Of a stretch of DNA of 38,035 nucleotides, positions 1 through 7,945 are shown one piece after another. The DNA is from CAINVV01 sp036508555. Lineage in GTDB: Bacteria > Bacteroidota > Bacteroidia > Bacteroidales > Prolixibacteraceae. Positions within the stretch are counted from its first letter, which is position 1. The number at the start of each line of letters is the position of its first letter. The stretch lies in assembly GCA_036508555.1 (NCBI GenBank), contig DATCHD010000087.1:1-38035 (forward strand). The letters run 5' to 3'. The position numbers were made by a program, and so were the translations under genes. Under the pieces are notes generated by a model. That model saw nothing but the letters and a program-made list of their open reading frames with translations, was not told the origin of the DNA and did not search any database.

Positions 1-198
1 GTCAAACGGACACATCAGAAAAATTCCAATTGGTACACTATCGCGAAAAGTAAGGGATTGCTCGATTTATTTGAGAACCGGTTGACCAACTCTTCTGATG
101 AAAAGATTGATCTGACCTGGTATCTGGATGAAAAAGGCAAAGAAACCTTTGTGGAACAAAATCACTTCAATCAGTTACTCAGCTATATTAACGATTAA
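1..198 (+). CDS. C-terminal 65 residues of an unidentified protein (cut by window edge)
   Basis: Reading frame 1 is open from the first base to a TAA at 196-198, giving 65 residues that end in LLSYIND. The start lies outside the window. The visible part is polar, with the stretch WYTIAKSKGLLDLF near its beginning, and I do not recognise a family. The stop is two bases from the ATG of the next gene, so the two are almost certainly one transcription unit and may work as a pair. If the downstream protein is a PemK/MazF-like toxin, this would occupy the antitoxin position, but nothing in the visible residues proves that. Confidence 0.6.
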   Translation, partial: VKRTHQKNSNWYTIAKSKGLLDLFENRLTNSSDEKIDLTWYLDEKGKETFVEQNHFNQLLSYIND

Positions 199-200
199 GG

Positions 201-653
201 ATGTACACGCCCGGAAATATTTTGTATTTCACTCCTTTTTATTTTCCCAATGGCGGAAAGGAAAAAAACAAATATTTTATTGTATTGGCTACAAATCAAG
301 AAAACACCTTAATTGCAACACTTCCAACAAGTAAAGATCATATTCCTTCCAACGTTGAGAAAATTCATGGATGCATTGATTTGCCCGTGATAAATTTTAA
401 TTGCTACTATTTTGAAGCCAATAAACCCATCGCCGAAAGCGGATGGGGTTTCCCTTTAGAAACTTACGTTTATGGTCCACAGGTTGCAGAATTTAACAAA
501 ACCAATTTTGAAAATATCTATTCGGTTGAAGAAATAGATTATGAAATTGTGGGCAAACTTAAGGCAACTGAATTAACTGCCATTAAAAATTGTGTAAGAA
601 ATTCAAAAACCGTTAAGCGGAAAATCAGAAGAGTTTTAGGCGCAAAAATCTAA
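201..653 (+). CDS. Small protein resembling PemK/MazF-type fold, function unknown
   Basis: This 150-residue protein starts MYTPGNILYFTPF and has an early GKEKNKYFIVLA segment. That pattern (PGxIxxF, then a basic stretch and a hydrophobic strand) recalls the first strands of PemK/MazF-family proteins, which are RNases of toxin-antitoxin pairs. The rest, including an LPTSKDHIPS segment and a basic C-terminus (KTVKRKIRRVLGAK), is not typical of well-studied MazF proteins. No signal peptide or membrane segment is seen. It follows the upstream gene by two bases, which suggests translational coupling. The toxin idea is inference from fold-like similarity and gene pairing only. The basic tail could equally mean nucleic-acid binding in another role. 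Confidence 0.6.
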   Translation: MYTPGNILYFTPFYFPNGGKEKNKYFIVLATNQENTLIATLPTSKDHIPSNVEKIHGCIDLPVINFNCYYFEANKPIAESGWGFPLETYVYGPQVAEFNKTNFENIYSVEEIDYEIVGKLKATELTAIKNCVRNSKTVKRKIRRVLGAKI

Positions 654-1009
654 GAACATTGAATTCGTGGTTGTACAAAATCTCATAATCAGGGGGTCGT
701 AGGATCATGCCCTGCTGGGTCCACTTATTGAAAAAGAGGTAGTTGCTTCTTACGGATAACTACATTTTGTGTGGAATTCATCTGATTGATCTTTTCATCC
801 ATTGCTCACAAATCTTGGGCATTTTCAATTTACTAATTCCCATATTGCTCTTAGTAATCTTTGCGTTATACCAATTAAGTACGATTAAGACATGATAAGA
901 ATGAATAAGGCGCACACATTAACGCCGATTAACGCGCGGTACAAATATGGTACATATATATGATTAAAATTGATAACAAAATATCAAACTCAATAATTTT
1001 TTAAAATAG
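654..1009. other. Non-coding gap with possible gene remnants on the minus strand
   Basis: No intact gene is seen here. On the minus strand two short frames look protein-like. One is a 25-residue frame, 802 down to 725, ending IRKKQLPLFQ. The other is a frame without a start, roughly 763 to 660, that contains NYLFFNKWTQQGMILRPP. They lie in different frames and overlap slightly, as expected for decayed sequence. I cannot name a family. The segment nearest dnaK (about 930-1009) is AT-rich and contains no recognisable signal besides the dnaK terminator that follows. Confidence 0.35.
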
Positions 1010-1044
1010 AAAGCCGCAGCAAATCAAGTATTTACTGCGGCTTT
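1010..1044 (-). terminator. Hairpin terminator of dnaK
   Basis: A perfect 10-bp stem, AAAGCCGCAG at 1010-1019 and CTGCGGCTTT at 1035-1044, encloses a 15-nt loop. On the minus strand the stem is followed by a T-rich run (CTATTTTAAAAAATT). It lies 30 bases past the dnaK stop. The other side also carries a short T run, so it may stop transcription in both directions. Confidence 0.8.
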
Positions 1045-1074
1045 CCTATTTTTGATTATCGTTTTTAATCGAAT

Positions 1075-2991
1075 TTATTTAACTTCTTCGAAATCTACAT
1101 CGGTTACCTCGCTGTCACCTTTGCCGCTCTTTTGCTGAGAGGTATGACCCTCGTCGGGAGCACCCTGCGGACCAGGTCCACCCTGAGCGTTGGCTGCATT
1201 ATACATTTCCTGCGAAGCGGCCTGAAAGACGGTATTCAACTCTTCAGTTGCCGAGTCAATGGAACTGTAATCCTTGATTTTATGTGCTTCTTTCAGTTTA
1301 TTCAAGGCAGTCTCGATAGGAACTTTCTTATCGGCCGGCAGTTTATCACCAAACTCTTTCATCTGTTTTTCGGTCTGGAAAATCAGTGAATCGGCATGGT
1401 TCAATTTTTCAACTTGATCTCTTGCCTGTTTGTCAGTTTCCGCATTGGCTGCAGCTTCTTCCTTCATCCGTTTGATTTCGTCATCACTCAGGCCTGAAGA
1501 AGCTTCAATACGGATGGATTGCTCCTTGTTGGTTGCCTTATCTTTAGCCGTCACGTGTAGAATACCATTGGCATCAATGTCGAATGAAACTTCAATTTGC
1601 GGAACGCCGCGTTGTGCAGGTGGCAGTCCGTCGAGGTGAAATTTCCCGATCGTCTTGTTACCTGCCGCCATTGGACGTTCACCTTGAAGAACATGGATCT
1701 CAACGGATGGCTGGCTATCTGAAGCAGTAGTAAAAGTCTCGGATTTTTTGGTTGGGATGGTGGTATTAGACTCAATGAGCCTGGTCATTACACCTCCCAT
1801 GGTCTCAATACCGAGCGAAAGCGGAGTAACATCCAGTAACAGAACGTCCTTGACCTCTCCTGTCAGAACTCCGCCCTGTATGGCAGCGCCAACGGCCACA
1901 ACTTCATCCGGATTAACCCCTTTGGAAGGAGTTTTGCCAAATAGCTTCTGAACCTTTTCCTGAATGGCAGGAATACGGGTTGAACCGCCTACCAGGATCA
2001 CTTCGTCGATGTCGCTGATAGTCAATCCGGCATTTTTCAAGGCCTTGCGGCAAGGCTCCATGGTTGCATTGATCAATGAGTCGGCCAGCTTCTCAAATTG
2101 TGCCCTTGTCAGTTTCTTGACCAGGTGCTTTGGAATACCATTTACCGGCATGATGTATGGCAGGTTGATTTCTGTCTCTGTTGAGCTGGAAAGCTCCACT
2201 TTAGCTTTTTCCGCAGCTTCTTTCAGACGCTGCAGGGCCATTGGATCTTTGCGCAGGTCGATGCCTTCATCCGATTTAAATTGTTCGGCCAGCCAGTCGA
2301 TGATCACCTGGTCAAAGTCATCACCTCCAAGGTGAGTATCTCCGTCGGTAGATTTCACTTCAAATACCCCTTCTCCCAATTCCAGGATCGAGATATCGAA
2401 AGTACCACCACCAAGGTCAAAGACTGCTATCTTAATGTCTTTGTGCATCTTGTCGAGGCCATAAGCCAGTGAAGCAGCCGTGGGCTCATTGATGATACGA
2501 CGAACTTTCAGTCCGGCAATTTCACCGGCCTCCTTGGTTGCCTGGCGTTGCGAGTCATTAAAATAGGCTGGAACGGTGATGACAGCCTCCGTCACTTCCT
2601 GTCCCAGATAATCTTCTGCTGTCTTCTTCATCTTCTGAAGAATCATGGCTGAGATCTCCTGAGGGGAATAGAAACGATCATCAATTTTTACGCGGGGTGT
2701 GTTGTTGTCGCCCTGGATCACAGTAAAAGGAACTCTGCCAATCTCCTTGGAAACCTGGTTAAAAGTCTCACCCATGAAACGTTTGATCGAAGAGATCGTT
2801 TTAGTAGGATTGGTGATAGCCTGACGTTTAGCCGGGTCACCTACTTTTCGTTCTCCATTGTCGACAAAAGCAACTATCGAGGGAGTTGTACGTTTACCTT
2901 CACTATTGGGGATAACAACAGGCTCGTTGCCTTCCATGACAGCAACGCAGGAGTTGGTTGTCCCTAAGTCAATTCCAATAATTTTTCCCAT
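1075..2991 (-). CDS. dnaK: Molecular chaperone DnaK (Hsp70)
   Basis: A full-length 638-residue Hsp70. The start MGKIIGIDLGTTNSCVAV is the phosphate-1 loop of the actin-like ATPase. AVFDLGGGTFDISIL is phosphate-2 and VGGSTRIPAIQ is the adenosine motif. The substrate-binding domain follows with DVTPLSLGIET, and the C-terminus ends in the typical acidic tail (EVTDVDFEEVK). It refolds and protects cytosolic proteins in ATP cycles driven by DnaJ and GrpE, neither of which is in the window. The gene is monocistronic here: it has its own terminator and is divergent from the acyltransferase. No CIRCE element is seen upstream. Start and length agree with the family. Confidence 0.98.
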   Translation of the reverse strand: MGKIIGIDLGTTNSCVAVMEGNEPVVIPNSEGKRTTPSIVAFVDNGERKVGDPAKRQAITNPTKTISSIKRFMGETFNQVSKEIGRVPFTVIQGDNNTPRVKIDDRFYSPQEISAMILQKMKKTAEDYLGQEVTEAVITVPAYFNDSQRQATKEAGEIAGLKVRRIINEPTAASLAYGLDKMHKDIKIAVFDLGGGTFDISILELGEGVFEVKSTDGDTHLGGDDFDQVIIDWLAEQFKSDEGIDLRKDPMALQRLKEAAEKAKVELSSSTETEINLPYIMPVNGIPKHLVKKLTRAQFEKLADSLINATMEPCRKALKNAGLTISDIDEVILVGGSTRIPAIQEKVQKLFGKTPSKGVNPDEVVAVGAAIQGGVLTGEVKDVLLLDVTPLSLGIETMGGVMTRLIESNTTIPTKKSETFTTASDSQPSVEIHVLQGERPMAAGNKTIGKFHLDGLPPAQRGVPQIEVSFDIDANGILHVTAKDKATNKEQSIRIEASSGLSDDEIKRMKEEAAANAETDKQARDQVEKLNHADSLIFQTEKQMKEFGDKLPADKKVPIETALNKLKEAHKIKDYSSIDSATEELNTVFQAASQEMYNAANAQGGPGPQGAPDEGHTSQQKSGKGDSEVTDVDFEEVK

Positions 2992-3238
2992 TTAATTCTA
3001 TTTTTATTAATATGTTTTTGATCTGTTTTGTAATCTTATAATCCCATTCAATCAATCTTTATGCCAATCCTTGCTGAGTTTGTTATTTCTGAAATTTTAG
3101 CCTGAATATTTCCGGATCCATCAACTTATTGTCATTTTTTGTGACAAAACGACAGAAGTAGAAGAAGTCCAAAGCACTTTTGGCACTTTGAAAAGTAGTC
3201 TAAATGGACTCACGGTAAAAAAAAACGTTACAGAAGAG

Positions 3239-3266
3239 TTGATATTTTAATAATTGGATATCTTTG
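3239..3266 (+). promoter_or_regulatory. Bacteroidetes-type promoter for the acyltransferase gene
   Basis: TTG at 3239-3241 and TATCTTTG at 3259-3266 are separated by 17 bases, matching the Bacteroidota consensus (-33 TTG, -7 TAnnTTTG). Transcription would start about 3272, roughly 33 bases before the ATG at 3306. The rest of the 2992-3305 gap is AT-rich and must also hold the dnaK promoter, which I could not place. Confidence 0.6.
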
Positions 3267-3305
3267 AAGGAGTTTCCTACTATTAATCTCTAACAATTGT
3301 AAAAA

Positions 3306-4445
3306 ATGCATGCACCAATTCAAACTGAAAAGCAAAACAACCGTCTGGCATCACTGGATGTACTGCGCGGTTTTGATATGCTTTGGATTATCGGCGGTGG
3401 CAGTCTGATCGTGGCATTGGCAAAGGTCCTCGAATGGGGCTGGCTAAATACGGTGGCCGAGCAGATGGAACATGTGCCATGGAATGGGTTCCACTTCGAG
3501 GACCTGATCTTCCCGCTTTTTATGTTTATCTCCGGGGTAGCGATTCCTTATGCCATTACCTCGAAAATCGAAAACGGAACTGACAAGTTTACCTTGTTTA
3601 AAAAAGCTGCCATTAGGGGGATTACGCTGATCATCCTGGGAATTATATACAATGGAGCCTTGCGCCGTGGATTCTCTAACATGCGGATTCCCAGCGTACT
3701 AGGACAAATTGGTTTCGCCTATTTCTTTGCCGCCACCATCGTAATCTATACCAAAAATGTCAAATCCAGAATTTACTGGTTGGTTGGCATCCTTGGATCC
3801 ATGGCCTTCATTCAGTTGTTTGTTCCCGCCCCAGGCCAGGCGGCAGGCGCGCTGGATCCGGTAAACGGTATCAATGCCTACCTCGACAGGCTTCTCATAC
3901 CAGGAAGGTTACACGGGGAAACTTTTGATCCGGAAGGGCTGTTGTGCTGTATTTCTGCCATTTCCGTGACGCTTATGGGGGCACTGGCAGGAGGAGTGCT
4001 GCGCGATGGCACACCGGCATCCGCCAAAAAGGCCAAAACACTCGCCATCACCGGAGTCGCTGTCCTGACCGTCGCGTTGTTGCTTTCAACCTTTTATCCG
4101 ATTATCAAGGCTGCCTGGACTGTTCCTTTCGATATGCTGACAGCGGGCATCAGCTTTATTCTTTTGGCAGGTTTTTATTATACCATTGATGTAAAAGACT
4201 GGACTTCCCCGACCCGAAACTGGGGAATCGGCGCCAAAAAAGCCTTCTTTTTCAAGGTGATCGGAATGAACGCCATCACCATCTACCTGGGAAGCGCAGT
4301 CTTCGATTTCCGCAATGCTGCCAACTTCTTCGTGGGCTTCCTGCAGCCTTCTCTCGGCGCTTGGATCGTCATTCTTGGCGCAATTGTCCTGGAATGGCTT
4401 GTTCTCTACTTCCTTTACAAGAAAAATGTATTCCTACGGGTGTAA
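3306..4445 (+). CDS. Membrane acyltransferase, DUF5009/HGSNAT (NagX)-like
   Basis: A 379-residue polytopic membrane protein with roughly ten hydrophobic segments. The N-terminal block RLASLDVLRGFDMLWIIGG, followed by W-G-F-x-x-x-DLIFPLFMFISGVA, is the signature of the heparan-alpha-glucosaminide N-acetyltransferase-like group (DUF1624/DUF5009, acyltransferase-3 related). These proteins move acetyl groups across the inner membrane onto sugars, and bacterial members often sit with amino-sugar catabolism genes. No such genes are adjacent here, so the substrate is unknown. It has its own promoter and is followed by palindromic repeats, so it looks monocistronic. ATG 3306 places MHAPIQTEKQNNR in the cytoplasm before the first membrane segment, which fits the family. 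Confidence 0.85.
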   Translation: MHAPIQTEKQNNRLASLDVLRGFDMLWIIGGGSLIVALAKVLEWGWLNTVAEQMEHVPWNGFHFEDLIFPLFMFISGVAIPYAITSKIENGTDKFTLFKKAAIRGITLIILGIIYNGALRRGFSNMRIPSVLGQIGFAYFFAATIVIYTKNVKSRIYWLVGILGSMAFIQLFVPAPGQAAGALDPVNGINAYLDRLLIPGRLHGETFDPEGLLCCISAISVTLMGALAGGVLRDGTPASAKKAKTLAITGVAVLTVALLLSTFYPIIKAAWTVPFDMLTAGISFILLAGFYYTIDVKDWTSPTRNWGIGAKKAFFFKVIGMNAITIYLGSAVFDFRNAANFFVGFLQPSLGAWIVILGAIVLEWLVLYFLYKKNVFLRV

Positions 4446-4490
4446 AAATAACTGGACTTCCTGAATCAGAGTGCTGTCAGTTAAGCTGCT

Positions 4491-4545
4491 GTCCCTCGTT
4501 TGCAACGAGGGACAAAGTGTAAATCCCTCGTTACAAACGAGGGAT
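4491..4545. repeat. Two copies of a 23-bp palindromic (REP-like) repeat
   Basis: Two 23-bp palindromes with 10-bp arms and 3-nt loops. The first is GTCCCTCGTT / AACGAGGGAC at 4491-4513 (loop TGC). The second is ATCCCTCGTT / AACGAGGGAT at 4523-4545 (loop ACA). Three more copies occur at 5519, 5551 and 36326. The outermost pair alternates G-C and A-T but always stays paired, and the loops vary. They lie between two same-strand genes and could act as transcript-end structures. Confidence 0.9.
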
Positions 4546-4579
4546 AGCAAGGTTTTCACATTTTCCAATTTGAATTTGG

Positions 4580-4587
4580 TAACTTTG
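4580..4587 (+). promoter_or_regulatory. Putative -7 box for panB
   Basis: TAACTTTG matches the Bacteroidota -7 consensus TAnnTTTG and lies 26 bases before the panB ATG. No TTG was found at the expected -33 distance, so the promoter is probably weak or assisted. Confidence 0.45.
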
Positions 4588-4613
4588 TCCAATATTCACG
4601 AAACTGGTTCATT

Positions 4614-5432
4614 ATGTCAGTGCACAAAGAGATCAAAAGGGTTACCACCCACGTGCTTTCGGAGATGAAGCTGCATGGGGAAAAAATCTCCATGCTTACT
4701 GCTTATGATTACAGCATGGCCAAGCTGGTCGACCAGGCCGGTATAGACGTCATCCTGGTAGGTGACTCTGCTTCCAATGTCATGGCCGGCAATGAAACGA
4801 CGTTGCCGATCACACTCGACCAGATGATCTATCATGGTAAGTCAGTGGTAAAAGGGGTTACACGATGCCTGGTGGTCGTTGACATGCCCTTTGGATCCTA
4901 TCAGGGCAACTCCCTGGAGGCGTTGAATTCTGCTATTAAAATCATGAAAATCACCCATGCCGACGCCGTAAAGCTGGAAGGTGGCAGCGAGATTATCGAG
5001 TCAGTAACCAGGATTTTGTCGGCCGGGATTCCGGTAATGGGACACCTCGGACTCATGCCTCAGTCGATCAACAAATACGGTACCTATGTGGTCAGGGCAA
5101 AGGATGAGTTCGAAGCCACCAAATTGATGAGTGATGCCAAATTGCTCGAAGAAGCGGGCTGTTTCGCCATCGTTCTCGAGAAGATTCCGGCTACACTGGG
5201 CGCCAAAGTTGCCAAAGAGCTGAAGATTCCGATCATCGGGATCGGAGCCGGTGGCGGGGTCGACGGACAGGTTCTCGTTCTGCATGACATGCTCGGACTC
5301 AATCAGGATTTCTCCCCCAGGTTTCTTCGGCGTTATTGCGATCTTGCTTCTGAGATAAAAGGCGCAGTGGGCAACTACATCAAAGACGTTAAGTCCAAGG
5401 ATTTTCCGAACGAGAAGGAGCAGTACGAGTGA
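4614..5432 (+). CDS. panB: 3-methyl-2-oxobutanoate hydroxymethyltransferase
   Basis: This 272-residue TIM-barrel enzyme transfers a hydroxymethyl group from methylene-tetrahydrofolate to alpha-ketoisovalerate, giving ketopantoate, the first step of pantothenate and CoA synthesis. Family landmarks are ISMLTAYDYSMAKLVDQAG, the metal-binding VGDSASNVMAG, DMPFGSY, ADAVKLEGG, MGHLGLMPQS and the C-terminal IPIIGIGAGGGVDGQVLV followed by a conserved DMLGL. Length agrees with the family (about 265-280). ATG 4614 fits the usual N-terminus (a short leader before KRVTTHVL). It stands alone between two repeat clusters. No panC or panD is present in the window. Confidence 0.97.
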   Translation: MSVHKEIKRVTTHVLSEMKLHGEKISMLTAYDYSMAKLVDQAGIDVILVGDSASNVMAGNETTLPITLDQMIYHGKSVVKGVTRCLVVVDMPFGSYQGNSLEALNSAIKIMKITHADAVKLEGGSEIIESVTRILSAGIPVMGHLGLMPQSINKYGTYVVRAKDEFEATKLMSDAKLLEEAGCFAIVLEKIPATLGAKVAKELKIPIIGIGAGGGVDGQVLVLHDMLGLNQDFSPRFLRRYCDLASEIKGAVGNYIKDVKSKDFPNEKEQYE

Positions 5433-5488
5433 TAATTTGGAAATTGGGAAATGTGAAAAGCATCTTGCTATCTTGCTATCTTGCAAAT

Positions 5489-5600
5489 CTTGCTATCCCT
5501 CGTTTGTAACGTCTTGCTATCCCTCGTTTGTAACGAGGGATTAATACTGTGTCCCTCGTTGCAAACGAGGGACAGCAAGTTACAAACGAGGGACAGCAAG
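5489..5600. repeat. Nested inverted-repeat cluster of the 23-bp palindrome
   Basis: Two 23-bp palindromes (5519-5541 with loop TGT and 5551-5573 with loop GCA) sit inside a larger inverted repeat. The left arm at 5489-5510 begins CTTGCTATCCCTCG and the right arm at 5579-5600 ends CGAGGGACAGCAAG; the 22-bp arms differ at one position. A further CTTGCT / AGCAAG pair (5513-5518 and 5574-5579) closes the inner part. Just upstream, from 5464, short CTTGCTAT repeats occur in tandem. The whole could fold as a branched cruciform or RNA structure between panB and the next gene. Confidence 0.85.
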
Positions 5601-5604
5601 TCTA

Positions 5605-5627
5605 CCAGCGGATTGCAAATCCGTTGG
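5605..5627. repeat. Second palindrome family, 10-3-10 architecture
   Basis: CCAGCGGATT / AATCCGTTGG with loop GCA forms a 10-bp stem containing one G-T pair. It has the same 10-3-10 geometry and 23-bp length as the neighbouring CCCTCGTT repeat but an unrelated sequence. Confidence 0.7.
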
Positions 5628-5641
5628 AGCAAGTTGGTGCC

Positions 5642-5742
5642 GGTCCCTGAGCTTGTCGAAGGGTCAAGTAGCGAAGACGAAAATATGAGAAATGGGAACT
5701 GAGAAAATGTGGAAGGCATCGGTCCCTGAGCCTGTCGAAGGG
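5642..5742. repeat. Two copies of the GGTCCCTGAGC(T/C)TGTCGAAGGG repeat
   Basis: GGTCCCTGAGCTTGTCGAAG followed by GG occurs at 5642-5663, and the same sequence with one change (T to C) at 5721-5742. From memory, this repeat (TTCGACAAGCTCAGGG in reverse) is scattered through many unrelated bacterial genomes. The second copy lies inside the predicted N-terminus of the pseudouridine synthase and is read in frame as SVPEPVEG. Confidence 0.8.
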
Positions 5743-6429
5743 GAAAATTTGGAGATTCTTTTTGAGGACAATCATCTGATAGCGGTCAACAAACGGTGCG
5801 GGGATATTGTCCAGGGCGACAAAACCGGCGACAAAACCCTTGGTGACGATGTAAAAGCTTATCTGAAAGCGAAATACAACAAACCCGGGGATGTCTTCCT
5901 TGGAGTGACCCACCGTATAGACCGCCCTACCAGTGGAGTGCTGCTTTTTGCCCGGACTTCCAAATCCCTTACCAGGATGAATGAACTCTTCAGAAATGAC
6001 GGTTCAATCAAAAAAACCTATTGGGCGGTGGTGGATGCCAAACCGGATCCTGCAGAAACCACATTGGAACACTGGCTGATACGTAACGAAAAACAGAACA
6101 AATCATATGCCTATCAGGAAGAGCAGAAGGAGTCCAAGAAGGCATCCCTCACTTATCGGTTCATTGCCTCTTCCGATCGGTTTCATCTGCTTGAAATAGA
6201 ACTTCATACCGGCCGCCATCATCAGATCAGGGCCCAATTAGCTGCCATCGGACTTCACATCAAAGGCGATCTGAAATATGGTTTTCCAAGATCCAACAAA
6301 GACGGAGGAATCCACCTGCATGCCCGAACAATTAGCTTTACGCATCCTGTCACACAGGAACTTATCAATATCATCGCTCCGGTTCCAAACGATCCGATAT
6401 GGAACTATTTCGGAAAATTACCCAAATAA
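5692..6429 (+). CDS. RluA-family pseudouridine synthase
   Basis: A 245-residue protein with the RluA signature VTHRIDRPTSGVLLFARTSKS, whose aspartate is the expected catalytic residue, and the downstream IELHTGRHHQIRAQLAAIG motif. It would convert specific uridines in rRNA or tRNA to pseudouridine; the target cannot be told. There is no S4 RNA-binding domain, as in many short Bacteroidota members. The start is uncertain. ATG 5692 and ATG 5707 both place a repeat-encoded VPEPVEG segment in front of the conserved LEILFEDNHLIAVNK, and a TTG at 5749 would begin right at the conserved part. The first 19 residues may therefore be untranslated or a repeat-derived extension. Confidence 0.88.
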   Translation: MGTEKMWKASVPEPVEGENLEILFEDNHLIAVNKRCGDIVQGDKTGDKTLGDDVKAYLKAKYNKPGDVFLGVTHRIDRPTSGVLLFARTSKSLTRMNELFRNDGSIKKTYWAVVDAKPDPAETTLEHWLIRNEKQNKSYAYQEEQKESKKASLTYRFIASSDRFHLLEIELHTGRHHQIRAQLAAIGLHIKGDLKYGFPRSNKDGGIHLHARTISFTHPVTQELINIIAPVPNDPIWNYFGKLPK

Positions 6430-6456
6430 AATTTAACACTACTAATTCCTTTTCAC

Positions 6457-7548
6457 ATGAAAATTTCTACGCTTCTGATTAGTTGTATGCTTCTCACCTT
6501 ATCAAACGCATTTGGCCAGAAACCAGTCAGGATAGGCATTGCGGGCTTGTCTCATTCCCATGTTATTCCGCTGTTAAGAAATATGGACAAGACAGCGTAT
6601 CAGATCGTTGGGATCGCCGAGAGTGACCGTGCGCTGGTCGACCGTTATGCCGCCACTTACAAGATTGATAAAAACATGGTATTTGCTTCGCTGGAGGAAA
6701 TGCTCGACAAGACCAAACCTGACGGAGTCATTACCTTTACGTCCATCTACGATCACCTGAAAGTAGTGCAGGCCTGCGCCCCGCGGAAGATCCATGTCAT
6801 GGTTGAGAAGCCGCTGGCTGTCAGCACGAAACATGTTGCGAAAATGGTTGAACTCTCCAAGAAATATGGCATCATGGTGCTCACCAATTATGAAACATCC
6901 TGGTACCCTTCGAACTATGCCGGGTATGAGATGATCAACCGTGGCGATATCGGGGTACTCAGAAAAATAATCGTGTACGACGGGCACAAGGGTCCGAAAG
7001 AGATTAATGCGAACAAGGAATTCCTCGACTGGCTGACGGATCCCGTTTTGAACGGTGGTGGAGCGGTGATAGATTTCGGTTGCTACGGCGCCGATCTGAT
7101 TACCTGGATCAGGAAGGGTGAAAAGCCCGTTTCTGTCTTTGCAAGTCTGAAGCAATATAAACCCGGTGTCTATCCTAAAGTTGATGATGATGCCACCATC
7201 CTGCTCTCCTACCCGGATATGGAAGGAGTAATCAATGCCTCGTGGAACTGGCCTTTCAACCGGAAAGACATGCATGTTTATGGATCGACTGGCTACTTGT
7301 ATATCGACAACGGGGAGACGATCAGGTACCGGCTGAATGAAAAATCGAAAGAAGACATTAAGAAGATCGGGACTAATACTATCCCGTTCACCGATCCGTT
7401 CGCTTATTTTGCGGCAGCCATCAGGGGTGAAATCATTGTCTCTGACACCGATCTGGCCTCGTTGAAAATAAACAGAATTGTAGTCGAAATACTGGATGCA
7501 GCGCGTAAGAGCGCTAAAACAGGAAGAGCCGTCCGGTTAAAGAAATAG
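6457..7548 (+). CDS. Secreted Gfo/Idh/MocA-family oxidoreductase
   Basis: A 363-residue protein with a signal peptide (residues 1-20, MKISTLLISCMLLTLSNAFG, then Q), so it is exported to the periplasm. The Rossmann part follows with IGIAGLSHSHVIP, and the lysine of the family motif is in VMVEKPLAVS. The C-terminal half is the alpha/beta dimerisation and substrate domain, with VIDFGCYGADLITW matching the usual DxGxHxxD region in altered form. Family members oxidise or reduce sugars and inositols with NAD(P). Exported members of Bacteroidota are common near glycoside hydrolases, and a fucosidase gene lies downstream here. How an exported enzyme keeps its nucleotide is unclear. It starts 27 bases after the pseudouridine synthase. 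Confidence 0.85.
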   Translation: MKISTLLISCMLLTLSNAFGQKPVRIGIAGLSHSHVIPLLRNMDKTAYQIVGIAESDRALVDRYAATYKIDKNMVFASLEEMLDKTKPDGVITFTSIYDHLKVVQACAPRKIHVMVEKPLAVSTKHVAKMVELSKKYGIMVLTNYETSWYPSNYAGYEMINRGDIGVLRKIIVYDGHKGPKEINANKEFLDWLTDPVLNGGGAVIDFGCYGADLITWIRKGEKPVSVFASLKQYKPGVYPKVDDDATILLSYPDMEGVINASWNWPFNRKDMHVYGSTGYLYIDNGETIRYRLNEKSKEDIKKIGTNTIPFTDPFAYFAAAIRGEIIVSDTDLASLKINRIVVEILDAARKSAKTGRAVRLKK

Positions 7549-7564
7549 ACTAAATTGTCTTCTA

Positions 7565-7756
7565 TTACTTGGCTGTATTCACCTTAATACTTGCTGCTTT
7601 TAATCCTTCACCCTGCAATTTTAGCAATTGCCTTGGAAAGCCTGCATTTTGTAATCATCCATTATTGACTGTTTCCCATATTCCTGAATCAATCAGCCTT
7701 TTAAGTTCAGAAACCATATACATAGGTAAAGACAAGAGTGTTATTTCTCTTTTCAT
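7565..7756 (-). pseudogene. Small gene with an in-frame TGA, unidentified
   Basis: On the minus strand a frame runs from ATG at 7756 to TAA at 7565-7567. It contains one in-frame TGA after 33 residues; the frame on both sides looks protein-like (SELKRLIDSGIWETVNNG, then LQNAGFPRQLLKLQGEGLKA). A TGG-to-TGA change would explain it. The second half is weakly reminiscent of small conserved acidic or SMI1-like proteins, but I cannot assign a family. A TAAATTTG -7-like box ends just before the ATG. A plus-strand frame over the same bases (7569-7859) has no supporting features. Confidence 0.4.
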
Positions 7757-7883
7757 GCAAATTTACAATAGTGTTTATGCTTATAATGTGTATAAATACA
7801 ATATTGTTTTGTCATTTCAAAGTAGTTTTCCATTAAGTAATATGGAGGATCTCTTTTAATCATAAACCTGGCAGGAACTTTTA

Positions 7884-7913
7884 TTGATTTGCATTCAGCA
7901 CTTTTTATCTTTG
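7884..7913 (+). promoter_or_regulatory. Bacteroidetes-type promoter for the fucosidase gene
   Basis: TTG at 7884-7886 and TATCTTTG at 7906-7913 are 19 bases apart, a good match to the -33/-7 consensus. Transcription would begin about 7920, which rules out the upstream ATG at 7889 and supports the start at 7946. Confidence 0.65.
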
Positions 7914-7945
7914 TAAATGAAAACACGAAAACCCAACAGACCAAA

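Noticed and set aside
4491..5742. CRISPR array
   Set aside because: The repeats are palindromes at irregular distances with no spacer-sized regular gaps and no cas genes.
6574..7275. 233-codon minus-strand frame
   Set aside because: Antisense of the secreted Gfo/Idh/MocA protein; no recognisable domain.
7565..7756. Selenocysteine at the in-frame TGA
   Set aside because: No cysteine-homologue context and no SECIS-like hairpin directly after the TGA; a broken gene is simpler.
7569..7859. 96-codon plus-strand frame between the oxidoreductase and fucosidase genes
   Set aside because: Low-complexity, no domain, and the opposite strand shows a better protein-like frame.
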